Assembly: GCA_903846015.1 (NCBI GenBank) | Contig: CAIMZS010000512.1 | Coordinates: 1-47,340 of the forward strand | From: an uncultured Anaerolineae bacterium | GTDB taxonomy: Bacteria; Chloroflexota; Anaerolineae; Anaerolineales; Villigracilaceae | DNA: 47,340 nucleotides | Direction: 5' to 3' | Part shown: positions 18,499 to 26,080 of the stretch, piece by piece | Numbering within the stretch: the first letter of the stretch is position 1 | Layout: the number at the start of each line of letters is the position of its first letter | Position numbers and translations under genes: made by a program | The notes under the pieces: generated by a model | Databases searched by the model: none | What the model saw: only the letters and a program-made list of their open reading frames with translations | What the model was told of the DNA's origin: nothing

Positions 18499-18988
18499 GC
18501 TGGTTAATTTCAAATCGGGTTGGGTCTTCAAAAAAGACGGTCCAGGCCAGCACCTTGAGCGGTGTGAAAATGTAAAGACCGCCCTTGTCCCACTGGTCAG
18601 CCGCGGGGGTATAGCCACTCTTCGCGTATTTTGCGCAAAAAGCCGCCGCGAGCAGTTCGGCCAGTTCGGCGGCGGGCTTGCCAGCCGGGGCGCATGTGCC
18701 TTCCGCAATGATGGCCTGGTCGCCGTTCTCGAGATGCACCGAAACGTGCGGGTTTGTCTCAATGTTTTGGGCGTGGCGGGTCTCAGGGCTGCCATCATAA
18801 AACAGCCTGCCATCCATAAAAACACCCCAGCGTGGGACGCTGTGAGGGCGTCCATCCGGTCGCACTGAACACAGCCAATAATTTTTAGATTCGGTCAAGC
18901 GCTCCACAACATATTCCCACGTGACCAGGGAAATGGGGTTATCGACATAGCCTTTGGGCAGTTGCGGGCGTGTTACCTTGATTTCCAT
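18491..18988 (-). CDS. Pyridoxamine 5'-phosphate oxidase-fold flavoprotein
   Basis: 165 residues, one FMN/F420-binding split barrel: SKNYWLCSVRPDGRPHSVPRWGVFMDGRLFYDGSPETRHAQNI, then PHVSVHLENGDQAIIAEGT. The layout is that of PPOX-class F420- or FMN-dependent reductases and heme-utilisation-like proteins. No PdxH-specific C-terminal motif is seen, so vitamin B6 synthesis is unlikely. It follows the YczE-like membrane gene by eight bases on the minus strand and is probably co-transcribed. Its end overlaps the convergent oxoamine synthase gene. Substrate unknown. Confidence 0.88.
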   Translation of the reverse strand: MEIKVTRPQLPKGYVDNPISLVTWEYVVERLTESKNYWLCSVRPDGRPHSVPRWGVFMDGRLFYDGSPETRHAQNIETNPHVSVHLENGDQAIIAEGTCAPAGKPAAELAELLAAAFCAKYAKSGYTPAADQWDKGGLYIFTPLKVLAWTVFFEDPTRFEINQLR

Positions 18989-18996
18989 ATTAAGAC

Positions 18997-19635
18997 CTAC
19001 CCATCTTCCAATTCGAGTTCCAGGTCGCGATGCGGCTCCACTTTAAAGAGTTTAAAGCCCCACTGCACAGCCGGACCGATTAACAGGGCGAAGACTACTG
19101 TGCCAACGCCAGCCGGGCCGCCCAGCAGCCAGCCGATCAGCACTACCGTGACCTCGAGCAGCCCGCGTGCCAGGCGCACGCTCCAGCCCGTCGTGCGTTG
19201 TATGGCCAGCATCAAGCTGTCTCGCGGACCGGCGCCGGCATCCACACCGATATAGATGGCGCTGGCCAATCCCATCATGACGATAGCCGCTATCAGCATG
19301 CCAATCTGAAGCGCCAGGTTACCCGTCACCGGCTTGATGATCGCCAGAAATAAATCCTCAAATGGCCCGATGCAGACGATGTTGGCAATCGTGCCCCAGC
19401 CGATCTGTTCGCGCAGCAGCAGGGCAAAAACCAGCACCGTAAAGCCCATCCCGACACTGATCGTCCCGGGGGTCAGGTGCAGTATTTGCGCAATGGCCAC
19501 TTCCAGTACCGCCCAGGCGCTTGTGCCCAGATTGGCTCGGATCAACATGGCAATTGATAATCCAAATATCGCGAAACCGATCTGTATTCTTAGCATATCG
19601 GGCAGAAATCTATTCCAGCGGATTGGTTTGAACAT
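18997..19635 (-). CDS. YczE/YitT-like integral membrane protein
   Basis: 212 residues with five or six hydrophobic segments. The N-terminal pattern MLRIQIGFAIFGLSIAMLIRANLGTSAWAVLEVAIAQ and the later IYIGVDAGAGPRDSLMLAIQRTTGWSVRLARGLLEV match the YczE family (conserved Leu-Gly and Gly-Pro-Arg-Asp elements). The family is suspected of transport, but no function is proven. ATG 19635 is chosen because AAGGAAG lies a few bases upstream; a longer reading would run through the inverted repeat at 19656-19695. It leads a two-gene minus-strand unit with the PPOX-fold gene. Confidence 0.88.
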   Translation of the reverse strand: MFKPIRWNRFLPDMLRIQIGFAIFGLSIAMLIRANLGTSAWAVLEVAIAQILHLTPGTISVGMGFTVLVFALLLREQIGWGTIANIVCIGPFEDLFLAIIKPVTGNLALQIGMLIAAIVMMGLASAIYIGVDAGAGPRDSLMLAIQRTTGWSVRLARGLLEVTVVLIGWLLGGPAGVGTVVFALLIGPAVQWGFKLFKVEPHRDLELELEDG

Positions 19636-19650
19636 GTGCTTCCTTGTAAT

Positions 19651-19695
19651 AAAAAGATTTAGAGCGCGATAATACCATGAGTCGCGCTCTAAATC
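19651..19695 (-). terminator. Terminator-like hairpin in the leader of the YczE-like gene
   Basis: Perfect 14-bp arms GATTTAGAGCGCGA (19656-19669) and TCGCGCTCTAAATC (19682-19695), 12-nt loop. On the minus strand the stem is followed by TTTTTATTA, the layout of an intrinsic terminator, yet it sits only about 16-20 bases upstream of ATG 19635. It may be an attenuator, an operator palindrome, or the end of a short leftward RNA. Confidence 0.65.
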
Positions 19696-19858
19696 GTAAA
19701 CCAGGTTGGGCACCAACTGGAATGCTCCAAGTCACCGTACAGGACGGTTCTTAATCTTCCGCAGCTCCTTTATTCTTGTGAGAAAGATCTTGCCATCCAT
19801 CTTCGATTACCGCTTGCTCGGGTTATGAGTCTGATGCTGGATTGATGCCAAAGGGTGC

Positions 19859-19886
19859 TTGACATTTATTTTGATTGGTATATAAT
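19859..19886 (+). promoter_or_regulatory. Promoter of the ROK regulator gene
   Basis: -35 TTGACA (19859-19864), a 16-bp spacer, -10 TATAAT (19881-19886). Expected start is near 19893, leaving a leader of 11 to 26 nt without a Shine-Dalgarno. The candidate ROK operator lies directly downstream, where a bound repressor would block transcription. Confidence 0.8.
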
Positions 19887-19899
19887 ACGAGTAACTTCA

Positions 19900-19918
19900 T
19901 TCAGTGAACAAACAAACT
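19900..19918. promoter_or_regulatory. Candidate ROK operator, site 1
   Basis: TTCAGTGAACAAACAAACT. Its reverse complement matches site 2 (21145-21163) at 17 of 19 positions. The GTTTGTTTGTT core resembles operators of XylR-type ROK repressors. The site overlaps the start region of the regulator gene, which suggests autoregulation. Confidence 0.6.
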
Positions 19919-21118
19919 ATGCCAACCACTCCTTTAGGTAACCGAGATTTAATGCGTACGCTCAATCGTTCGATCGTTCTTAATGCGATCAAAACCTTTG
20001 GACCAATTGACCGCGCCTGTATCGCGCGCCGCATTAATCTTTCTCCAGCCACGGTCACTACCATCACAGCCGACCTTATTTTGCAAGGCCTGATCTTTGA
20101 AAAAGAACCTGGCGATTCTCGCGGCGGTCGTAGACCAATATTGTTGGCTATTAACCCACAAGGTGCTTATGTGGTTGGGATTAAGCTCACCGAGACCCAC
20201 GCAATTGCCGCGCTGACCGATCTGGAAGCCACGGTTTTAGCGAAACGATCGAGCGAACTGTCTGGTTCTGATCCAGAGTCTGCGATCGAACTAATGGCGC
20301 AGTTGACAAACTCCCTGTTAATGGAAGCAAATATCCCATCAGAGAAACTAATCGGAGTGGGGGTAGGTCTGGCCGGCATTGTCGATTTTCAAGAAGGACT
20401 TTTTCGCCAGAGTACATTTCTCGGTTGGCGCAACCTGCCAATACGAGATTTATTGCGAGAAAAAATAAAAACAGAAGTTTATATCGACAACGATGTCAAT
20501 ACCCTTACCCTGGCCGAAGTTTGGTTTGGCTGTGGTCAGGATATCGAAAATTTCCTGACAATTACCGTTGGTCGTGGCATTGGTCTGGGTATTGTCACCA
20601 ATCGCCAGTTTTATCGTGGCTCAGGCGGCGGTGCGGGTGAGTTCGGTCACACCGTCATTGACCCGGAAGGCTTCCACTGTGAATGTGGTAAACGCGGTTG
20701 TCTGGAAACTCTGGTGGGTGACCCAGGTTTGCTTCGTCTGGCAAGATCTGCCTTTGAGCAAGGTGAACTCCCTGTGCAGCCATGCGATATCGGCGAATTG
20801 GCTCAGATGGCTCTGGATGGAAATCAGGCAGCGATCCGTATTTTGCAAGATACAGGGAAAATACTTGGTCAATCGATTGCGAATCTAATCAATTTATTTA
20901 ATCCCCAGCGCATCCTGATCAGCGGCGAAGGCGTATCCAGAGGGCCGGTTTTCTTTGATGCACTTAAAAACTCGGTTTGTTCATACTCACTTCCGGATCT
21001 ATATTCTGATGTCGATTTGCGAATAGAACCATGGGGCGATGATGTCTGGGCTCGCGGGGCAGCCAGCCTCGTATTGCGCTCACTATTTGAGTCTCCTGTT
21101 CACAAAATCATAAAATGA
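19919..21118 (+). CDS. ROK family transcriptional repressor (sugar-responsive)
   Basis: 399 residues. An N-terminal winged helix-turn-helix (about 10-70; NRSIVLNAIKTFGPIDRACIARRINLSPATVTTIT) precedes a ROK sugar-binding domain with VGVGLAGIVDF, DNDVNTLTLAEVWFG, the glycine-rich GGGAGEFGHTVID and the zinc site CECGKRGCLETLV. These repressors release DNA when a sugar or sugar phosphate binds. The neighbouring genes import and hydrolyse an alpha-glucan, so glucose or an isomalto-oligosaccharide is the likely effector. ATG 19919 is used. A GTG at 19904 would add five residues and the sequence does not decide, because neither start has a Shine-Dalgarno. Similar operator-like sequences lie at its own promoter and upstream of the transporter genes. 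Confidence 0.9.
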   Translation: MPTTPLGNRDLMRTLNRSIVLNAIKTFGPIDRACIARRINLSPATVTTITADLILQGLIFEKEPGDSRGGRRPILLAINPQGAYVVGIKLTETHAIAALTDLEATVLAKRSSELSGSDPESAIELMAQLTNSLLMEANIPSEKLIGVGVGLAGIVDFQEGLFRQSTFLGWRNLPIRDLLREKIKTEVYIDNDVNTLTLAEVWFGCGQDIENFLTITVGRGIGLGIVTNRQFYRGSGGGAGEFGHTVIDPEGFHCECGKRGCLETLVGDPGLLRLARSAFEQGELPVQPCDIGELAQMALDGNQAAIRILQDTGKILGQSIANLINLFNPQRILISGEGVSRGPVFFDALKNSVCSYSLPDLYSDVDLRIEPWGDDVWARGAASLVLRSLFESPVHKIIK

Positions 21119-21144
21119 TCGAAGGAGGTTTTTTTTTGGTCAAA

Positions 21145-21163
21145 AGTTTGTTTGTTCAGTAAA
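21145..21163. promoter_or_regulatory. Candidate ROK operator, site 2
   Basis: AGTTTGTTTGTTCAGTAAA, near-identical to the inverse of site 1. It lies in the 102-bp gap between the regulator and the binding-protein gene, where the promoter of the transporter operon is expected, although I could not identify clear hexamers. Confidence 0.6.
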
Positions 21164-21220
21164 GAAACGATGTGCACTTCCTATCACACTTTGTTTTACC
21201 ACTTTTAAGAAGGAGAAACC

Positions 21221-22561
21221 ATGAAAAGCAAAATCTTCGTTTTTGTCGGTCTGCTCGTTGTCCTTAGCATGCTGCTTTCATCTTGCGCGTCCCCCACGCC
21301 TACCCAGGTTCCTGCTCCGGCGCCGACGGATGCGCCTGTGGCTGCTACTCAGGCTCCCGCCCCCACGACCGTGCCCACCACCGCTCCCACTGATGTTCCT
21401 ACTGCGGCACCCGTTACCATTCGTTACTGGCACACCATGAGCGACCCCGAAACTGCTCAGTTCCAGAAAGTGATCGATGGCTTTCAAGCTGCCAATCCAG
21501 GCATCACTGTCGAAGCGACCCGCTACGCATACAGCGACTTCAAAACTGCGCTGACAACTGCTATTGCTGGCGGCGATGTTCCTGATACTGCTCGTATGGA
21601 TATTGTTTGGGTTTCAGAATTTGCCAGCCAGGGTGCTCTTCTTCAGTTGGATGGCGCTCTCCCTGACTTTGACAAAATCGCAGCTTCCGTCTTCCCCGGA
21701 CCGCTTGCTACCAATAAATTTGACGGCCATTATTATGGTTTGCCCCAGGATACCAACACACAGGTGCTGCTCTATAATAAGGATCTTTTCGACAAAGCAG
21801 GCATAACCGCTCCTCCTGCTACTATGGAAGAATTTGCCGCAGACGCTTGCAAGTTGAGTGATAAAGCCAAAAAAACCTATGGCTATGCTGAAGGTGGTAC
21901 CTATTTTTGGGCTCCTGCTCCAGTGTTCTACGCCATGGGCGGCAAGGTTGTGGATGAAAACATTACCACTGCAACCGGTTATGTCAATGGACCAGAGAGT
22001 GTCGCCGCCTTCACAATGTTAAAAGATTTGTATGATAAGGGTTGTCTCTCCCCCAATTTGCTTGGTGGTGGAATTGCCACTGATGCGGGCCATGCAACCG
22101 GTATATATTCGATGATCATCGATGGACCCTGGATGGTTGATATTTATAAGGGCAACTACCCGGATTTCAAGGTCAATTTCGCCCCAATCCCGGCAGGCAA
22201 GAACGGCACCAGCTCGGTGGTGGGTGGTGAAGATGTCGTCGTCATGGATGGCTCAAAAAATAAAGAAGCTGCTGGTAAATGGGTTTCCTATCTAATGGGT
22301 ATTGACGCCCAGAAAATAATGGCTGCCGTGGGTGTCATGCCCACAATCGCCAGCCTGACAGGTGATCCTGCCATGCCCGCTCACTTCGCAGTTTTTATGG
22401 ATCAACTGAAGACCGCCCAGGCACGCGTCCCAAGCCCCAAGTGGAGCGATATGGACAATGCCATTAGCAATGCCTATCAGCGCATTTTGAAGGGCGATCA
22501 GTCTGTCCAGGCAGCTCTGGATCAGGCTGCGGATGAGATCAACGCCTTGTTAAAGAAGTAA
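21221..22561 (+). CDS. ABC transporter sugar-binding lipoprotein (family 1 extracellular solute-binding protein)
   Basis: 446 residues. A lipoprotein signal peptide ends at Cys22 in MLLSSCASP. A Pro/Thr/Ala linker (about 23-65) then separates the lipid anchor from the binding domain, as in many Chloroflexota binding proteins. The mature part is a MalE/UgpB-type two-lobed protein: ITIRYWHTMSDPE-like start, VWVSEFASQGALLQLD, YYGLPQDTNTQVLLYNKDLFDKAGI and SMIIDGPWMVDIY. It should capture an oligosaccharide outside the membrane and deliver it to the two permeases encoded next. AGAAGGAG precedes ATG 21221. The GH66/GH15 enzymes downstream suggest isomalto-oligosaccharides or other alpha-glucans as ligand. 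Confidence 0.95.
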   Translation: MKSKIFVFVGLLVVLSMLLSSCASPTPTQVPAPAPTDAPVAATQAPAPTTVPTTAPTDVPTAAPVTIRYWHTMSDPETAQFQKVIDGFQAANPGITVEATRYAYSDFKTALTTAIAGGDVPDTARMDIVWVSEFASQGALLQLDGALPDFDKIAASVFPGPLATNKFDGHYYGLPQDTNTQVLLYNKDLFDKAGITAPPATMEEFAADACKLSDKAKKTYGYAEGGTYFWAPAPVFYAMGGKVVDENITTATGYVNGPESVAAFTMLKDLYDKGCLSPNLLGGGIATDAGHATGIYSMIIDGPWMVDIYKGNYPDFKVNFAPIPAGKNGTSSVVGGEDVVVMDGSKNKEAAGKWVSYLMGIDAQKIMAAVGVMPTIASLTGDPAMPAHFAVFMDQLKTAQARVPSPKWSDMDNAISNAYQRILKGDQSVQAALDQAADEINALLKK

Positions 22562-22581
22562 TTCAAGAAATAGCTGCGCGA

Positions 22582-22622
22582 TTGTGATGGCCAGTGAGTT
22601 TGATGCCCACTGGCCATCACAA
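22582..22622 (+). repeat. Strong intercistronic hairpin in the ABC operon
   Basis: Perfect 15-bp arms TTGTGATGGCCAGTG (22582-22596) and CACTGGCCATCACAA (22608-22622), 11-nt loop, no T tract. It follows the binding-protein stop by about 20 bases. Such hairpins commonly protect the binding-protein mRNA so that it is made in excess over the permeases. Confidence 0.7.
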
Positions 22623-22694
22623 GGTAACTCTGGTCGGATACAATTCAAGAATTCCTACTCGATTTTTAACTCCTGCCCTCCACGAGAAAAACCA

Positions 22695-23591
22695 ATGTTA
22701 TCGAATCGCACGCGTAGCCAGATTATCCCAGCACTTATCTTTTTGCTACCCGGATTTGCACTTTTCGCCACGTTTTTTCTTGGGCCATTGTTGTATTCCC
22801 TTCGTATCAGTTTTTTTCATTGGAACTTCGCCCATCCGGAACGATCTGTATGGGTCGGAATAAAAAACTATACCGATCAGTTGACGAACCCGATTTTTCA
22901 GCGCGCCATACTCAACACCAGCGCTTACACACTGATTACTGTATCCGTTAAGATGGTGCTGGGCTTTATTGTGGCGGTTCTGCTTAATCAAAAGATCCGC
23001 GGGCGGACAGGTTTCCGAGTGGCATATTATCTGCCCGTCATCACAAGCTGGGTTATTGTCTCCCTGCTTTTTACCTATATGTTCAGTGGTCAGTCTGGCC
23101 TTGTTAATTATTTTCTCAACGATACCCTGCATTTGATTGATCACGACATCTTGTGGCTGGCAGATGGGATTCTGGCTCTGGTTCCGGTTGTGCTGGTGGA
23201 TATCTGGAAAGGGGTTGGTTGGGCAGCAATTATTTTCCTGGCTGGGTTGCAAAACATCCCCGTTGATCTGCTCGAAGCCGCATCTGTTGATGGAGCCAAC
23301 CGTCTGCAACAATTACGCTATATTACCATCCCTATGTTGAGAGGAACGCTGGTCTTTTTACTCGTGGTTCTGCTGTTGGGCGGTTTGAATGCCTATGTCC
23401 CATTCCAACTCATTACTCATGGTGGAGAACCAATGGATCAGACTCATTCCATTCTGACGCTAATGGTGCGGGCTACTTTTACCCGGCTTGATTTCGGTAC
23501 CGGGGCTGCCATCAGTTATATGTTAACCCTGTTTGTATTTTTGCTCAGCACCCTGCAGCTAAAACTTCTTCGTAAGCCAGCGGGAGAATAA
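22695..23591 (+). CDS. ABC sugar transporter permease (MalF-like)
   Basis: 298 residues with six predicted membrane helices, the first at about 10-35 (ALIFLLPGFALFATFFLGPLLYS). The conserved EAA loop that contacts the ATPase is present: EAASVDGANRLQQLRYITIPML. Together with the next gene it should form the transmembrane channel of a carbohydrate importer. ATG 22695 is chosen because it matches the family N-terminus; an in-frame opening at 22584 would run through the hairpin. The Shine-Dalgarno is weak (CGAGAAA). The stop is one base before the next start. Confidence 0.93.
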   Translation: MLSNRTRSQIIPALIFLLPGFALFATFFLGPLLYSLRISFFHWNFAHPERSVWVGIKNYTDQLTNPIFQRAILNTSAYTLITVSVKMVLGFIVAVLLNQKIRGRTGFRVAYYLPVITSWVIVSLLFTYMFSGQSGLVNYFLNDTLHLIDHDILWLADGILALVPVVLVDIWKGVGWAAIIFLAGLQNIPVDLLEAASVDGANRLQQLRYITIPMLRGTLVFLLVVLLLGGLNAYVPFQLITHGGEPMDQTHSILTLMVRATFTRLDFGTGAAISYMLTLFVFLLSTLQLKLLRKPAGE

Positions 23592-23592
23592 C

Positions 23593-24426
23593 ATGAAGCG
23601 TTCACAAACATCGATCAACATCATTTCTTATGGTATTTTATTGATTGGCCTTGGTTTGGTGGTGATTCCCATCTGGTACATGGTTTCCACGGCTTTCAAA
23701 CCACAGACAATGATCTTTGAGATGCCCCCAAAGCTTTGGCCAGTACCATCCACCTGGAGTAATTTTTCCAAAGCCCTTACTACTGACCATTTCGGGCTAT
23801 ATTTTTGGAACAGTACCAGGGTTGCCCTTGCCAGTACTGTGTTAACGGTACTCGTCAGTTCCATGCTTGCTTTTGCTTTTGCACGCTTAAATTTTCCCGG
23901 CAAAGAAAAAATATTTAATATCCTCTTACTGGGGATGATGGTTCCACCAGTTATGCTGATCATTCCGCAGTTTATCGTTTCACACTGGCTTGATCTTTAT
24001 AATAATCTGTGGGGGTTGATCCTTGTTTATGTCACTATGAATATCTCCATGCAAACATTTCTGCTGCGTGGGGTCTTCGAGAATGTGCCTCGCGATATTG
24101 AGGAAGCTGCTTTGATGGACGGTGCCAGTCCCTGGATAATTTTCTGGCGCATCGTCCTACCACTTTCCGGGCCTGGAATATCGGTGGTGGTGATAAATTC
24201 TTTCCTCTACTCTTGGGAAGAATACACCTGGGCCAATGTCAACATTGGCGACGCACTGCAGCGTACCCTACCGATTGGAATCGCCTTGTTTCAGAGCGCA
24301 CACCTGACGGAATGGGGCCAGGTATTTGCGGCCTCACTTGTTGCTCTTGTTCCGGTCGTCATCGTTTTCATTATCTTCCAGCGTTATTTTGTGCAAGGTA
24401 TCTCAACTACGGGTATTAAAGGGTAA
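23593..24426 (+). CDS. ABC sugar transporter permease (MalG-like)
   Basis: 277 residues, six membrane helices, with the EAA motif DIEEAALMDGASPWIIFWRIVLPLSGPG. It is the second permease of the alpha-glucan importer. GGGAG precedes ATG 23593, which lies one base after the previous stop. No ATP-binding protein is encoded in this operon, so the importer presumably uses a shared MsiK/UgpC-type ATPase encoded elsewhere in the genome, as in many Gram-positive sugar importers. Confidence 0.94.
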   Translation: MKRSQTSINIISYGILLIGLGLVVIPIWYMVSTAFKPQTMIFEMPPKLWPVPSTWSNFSKALTTDHFGLYFWNSTRVALASTVLTVLVSSMLAFAFARLNFPGKEKIFNILLLGMMVPPVMLIIPQFIVSHWLDLYNNLWGLILVYVTMNISMQTFLLRGVFENVPRDIEEAALMDGASPWIIFWRIVLPLSGPGISVVVINSFLYSWEEYTWANVNIGDALQRTLPIGIALFQSAHLTEWGQVFAASLVALVPVVIVFIIFQRYFVQGISTTGIKG

Positions 24427-24432
24427 TTTCCT

Positions 24433-26046
24433 ATGCCAGCTTCCCATGTAAACATAACTTTTCTGGATTTCTATCCTGAAGGTGGAACATATTTTCCCGG
24501 TCAGTTGGTTAATTTGATTTTGGAATTGGAATCTGCCAGCGATCAATCCGTAAATCTGGAATTTTCGCTGACCCATGGCGCCGATGTTATTGATGCCGTG
24601 ATCAAGACCTTCTCCTTATCTGAGGGCTTCAACCGTATCGATTGGTCGTGGCAGCCGCATCTTCAAGGGAATTACGGTTACGGGGCAGAAGTAAACCTTT
24701 TACCATCTTCAGGAGAAGCTGATCTGCCCGACGGTCACATCGAAACATCTTTTGATGTTTTGCATGACTGGACAACCTCACCACGTTACGGGTTTTTATG
24801 TGATTTTTCTCCCAAGCGCATGGATGTTGAAGAAACCTTGCAGTCCCTGGCAAAATATCATATCAATGGGCTGCAGTTTTATGATTGGCAATACCGACAC
24901 GATGACTTGGTTGCTCCGCAGGATGAATTCCTCGATCCATTAAACCGCTTGCTTTCCCTGAAAACCATCCGCAGCCTTTTAGATACAGCTCATGCTCACG
25001 GAATGGCTGCCATGCCTTATCTGGCCGTTTATGCCGCTTCTGCCACCTTTTGGCGACAACATTTGGATTGGGCGCTCTATGACCATGCGGGAAAACCAAT
25101 CCCCTTTGGAGAAAATTTCCTGGGATTGATGAATCCCGCTTCCGGGACGCGCTGGCAGCGGCACCTGTTGGATGAATGCAGCCAGGTACTGACCAATCTG
25201 CCTTTTGATGGTTTGCACGTGGATCAATACGGAGAACCCAAAGAAGTCTATGATCATAATGGTCAGGCGGTAAACCTGCCAGATGCATTCGGGAAATTCG
25301 TTCAGGCCGCTTTTCTTGAACATCTCGGCAAACCGGTATTGTTTAATGCGGTCGGTAATTGGCCCATTGAAGAATTGGCTCAGACTCCTACGGCTTTCAA
25401 CTACATTGAAGTTTGGCCCCCTGATACATCCTATCTCGATCTGGTTCGGATTGTCAGGAATGCCAGGAAGCTTTCTGGCGAAAAACCGGTTGTGATCGCC
25501 TTATACATTCCGGCAAGCCGAATCAGTAATATCCGCCTCGCGAATGCCTTGATTCACTCTGTGGGAGGTTCGCGCATTCAACTTGGTGAGAATGAACGGC
25601 TTCTTTCCGATCCATATTTTCCCAAACACGAACCACTTTCCGAAAACCTGCGCGTTTCTCTGCGGCGTTCGGCGGATTTTGTTGTGCGCTATTCCGATTG
25701 GTTTGGCCCGACCATTCCTGAGACTCCTGAGATCGCTGTGCAAAAACCTGCCGGAGTAGAAGCATTTGTCAGGCGCATAACCACGGGATGGTCTGTCAGC
25801 CTGGTGAATCTGGTTGGGTTGCAGTCCGGTCATTGGAATGAAGATCACCCTGCTCTAGCTCCTATCGAAAACTTCATCGTGGAGTTGGATCTGCCTGGCG
25901 AAATTCAACACGTCTGGCTGGCTTCCCCGGATGGCGTTTCATTAAAGCCCCGGGAAATGGAATTTAATCACTGCCTCGGAAGAGTTCAATTGAAAATTTC
26001 GCAGCTGGATTTCTGGAATGTAATTTATTTAGAAGACAGACCGTAA
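24433..26046 (+). CDS. GH66 family dextranase-like glycoside hydrolase, intracellular
   Basis: 537 residues. GH66 enzymes cut alpha-1,6-glucans (dextran) or make cyclic isomalto-oligosaccharides. An N-terminal beta-sandwich (about 1-110) leads to the catalytic barrel: SPRYGFLCDFSP, HINGLQFYDWQYRHDDLVAP, then the predicted nucleophile Asp264 in FDGLHVDQYGEP and the acid/base Glu326 in FNYIEVWPP. FNAVGNW lies between them, as in characterised members. A C-terminal beta domain closes the protein. There is no signal peptide, unlike secreted dextranases, and no CITase-type inserted binding module, so it probably hydrolyses imported isomalto-oligosaccharides in the cytoplasm. The gene starts six bases after the permease stop. 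Family assignment is from recalled motifs. Confidence 0.85.
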   Translation: MPASHVNITFLDFYPEGGTYFPGQLVNLILELESASDQSVNLEFSLTHGADVIDAVIKTFSLSEGFNRIDWSWQPHLQGNYGYGAEVNLLPSSGEADLPDGHIETSFDVLHDWTTSPRYGFLCDFSPKRMDVEETLQSLAKYHINGLQFYDWQYRHDDLVAPQDEFLDPLNRLLSLKTIRSLLDTAHAHGMAAMPYLAVYAASATFWRQHLDWALYDHAGKPIPFGENFLGLMNPASGTRWQRHLLDECSQVLTNLPFDGLHVDQYGEPKEVYDHNGQAVNLPDAFGKFVQAAFLEHLGKPVLFNAVGNWPIEELAQTPTAFNYIEVWPPDTSYLDLVRIVRNARKLSGEKPVVIALYIPASRISNIRLANALIHSVGGSRIQLGENERLLSDPYFPKHEPLSENLRVSLRRSADFVVRYSDWFGPTIPETPEIAVQKPAGVEAFVRRITTGWSVSLVNLVGLQSGHWNEDHPALAPIENFIVELDLPGEIQHVWLASPDGVSLKPREMEFNHCLGRVQLKISQLDFWNVIYLEDRP

Positions 26047-26080
26047 AAAGCCCTTATATTATTTTAGGAGTACTTATAAA

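Noticed and set aside
24433..26046. Secreted dextranase or cyclising glucanotransferase
   Set aside because: No signal peptide and no inserted CBM35-like module; the enzyme reads as a short cytoplasmic GH66.
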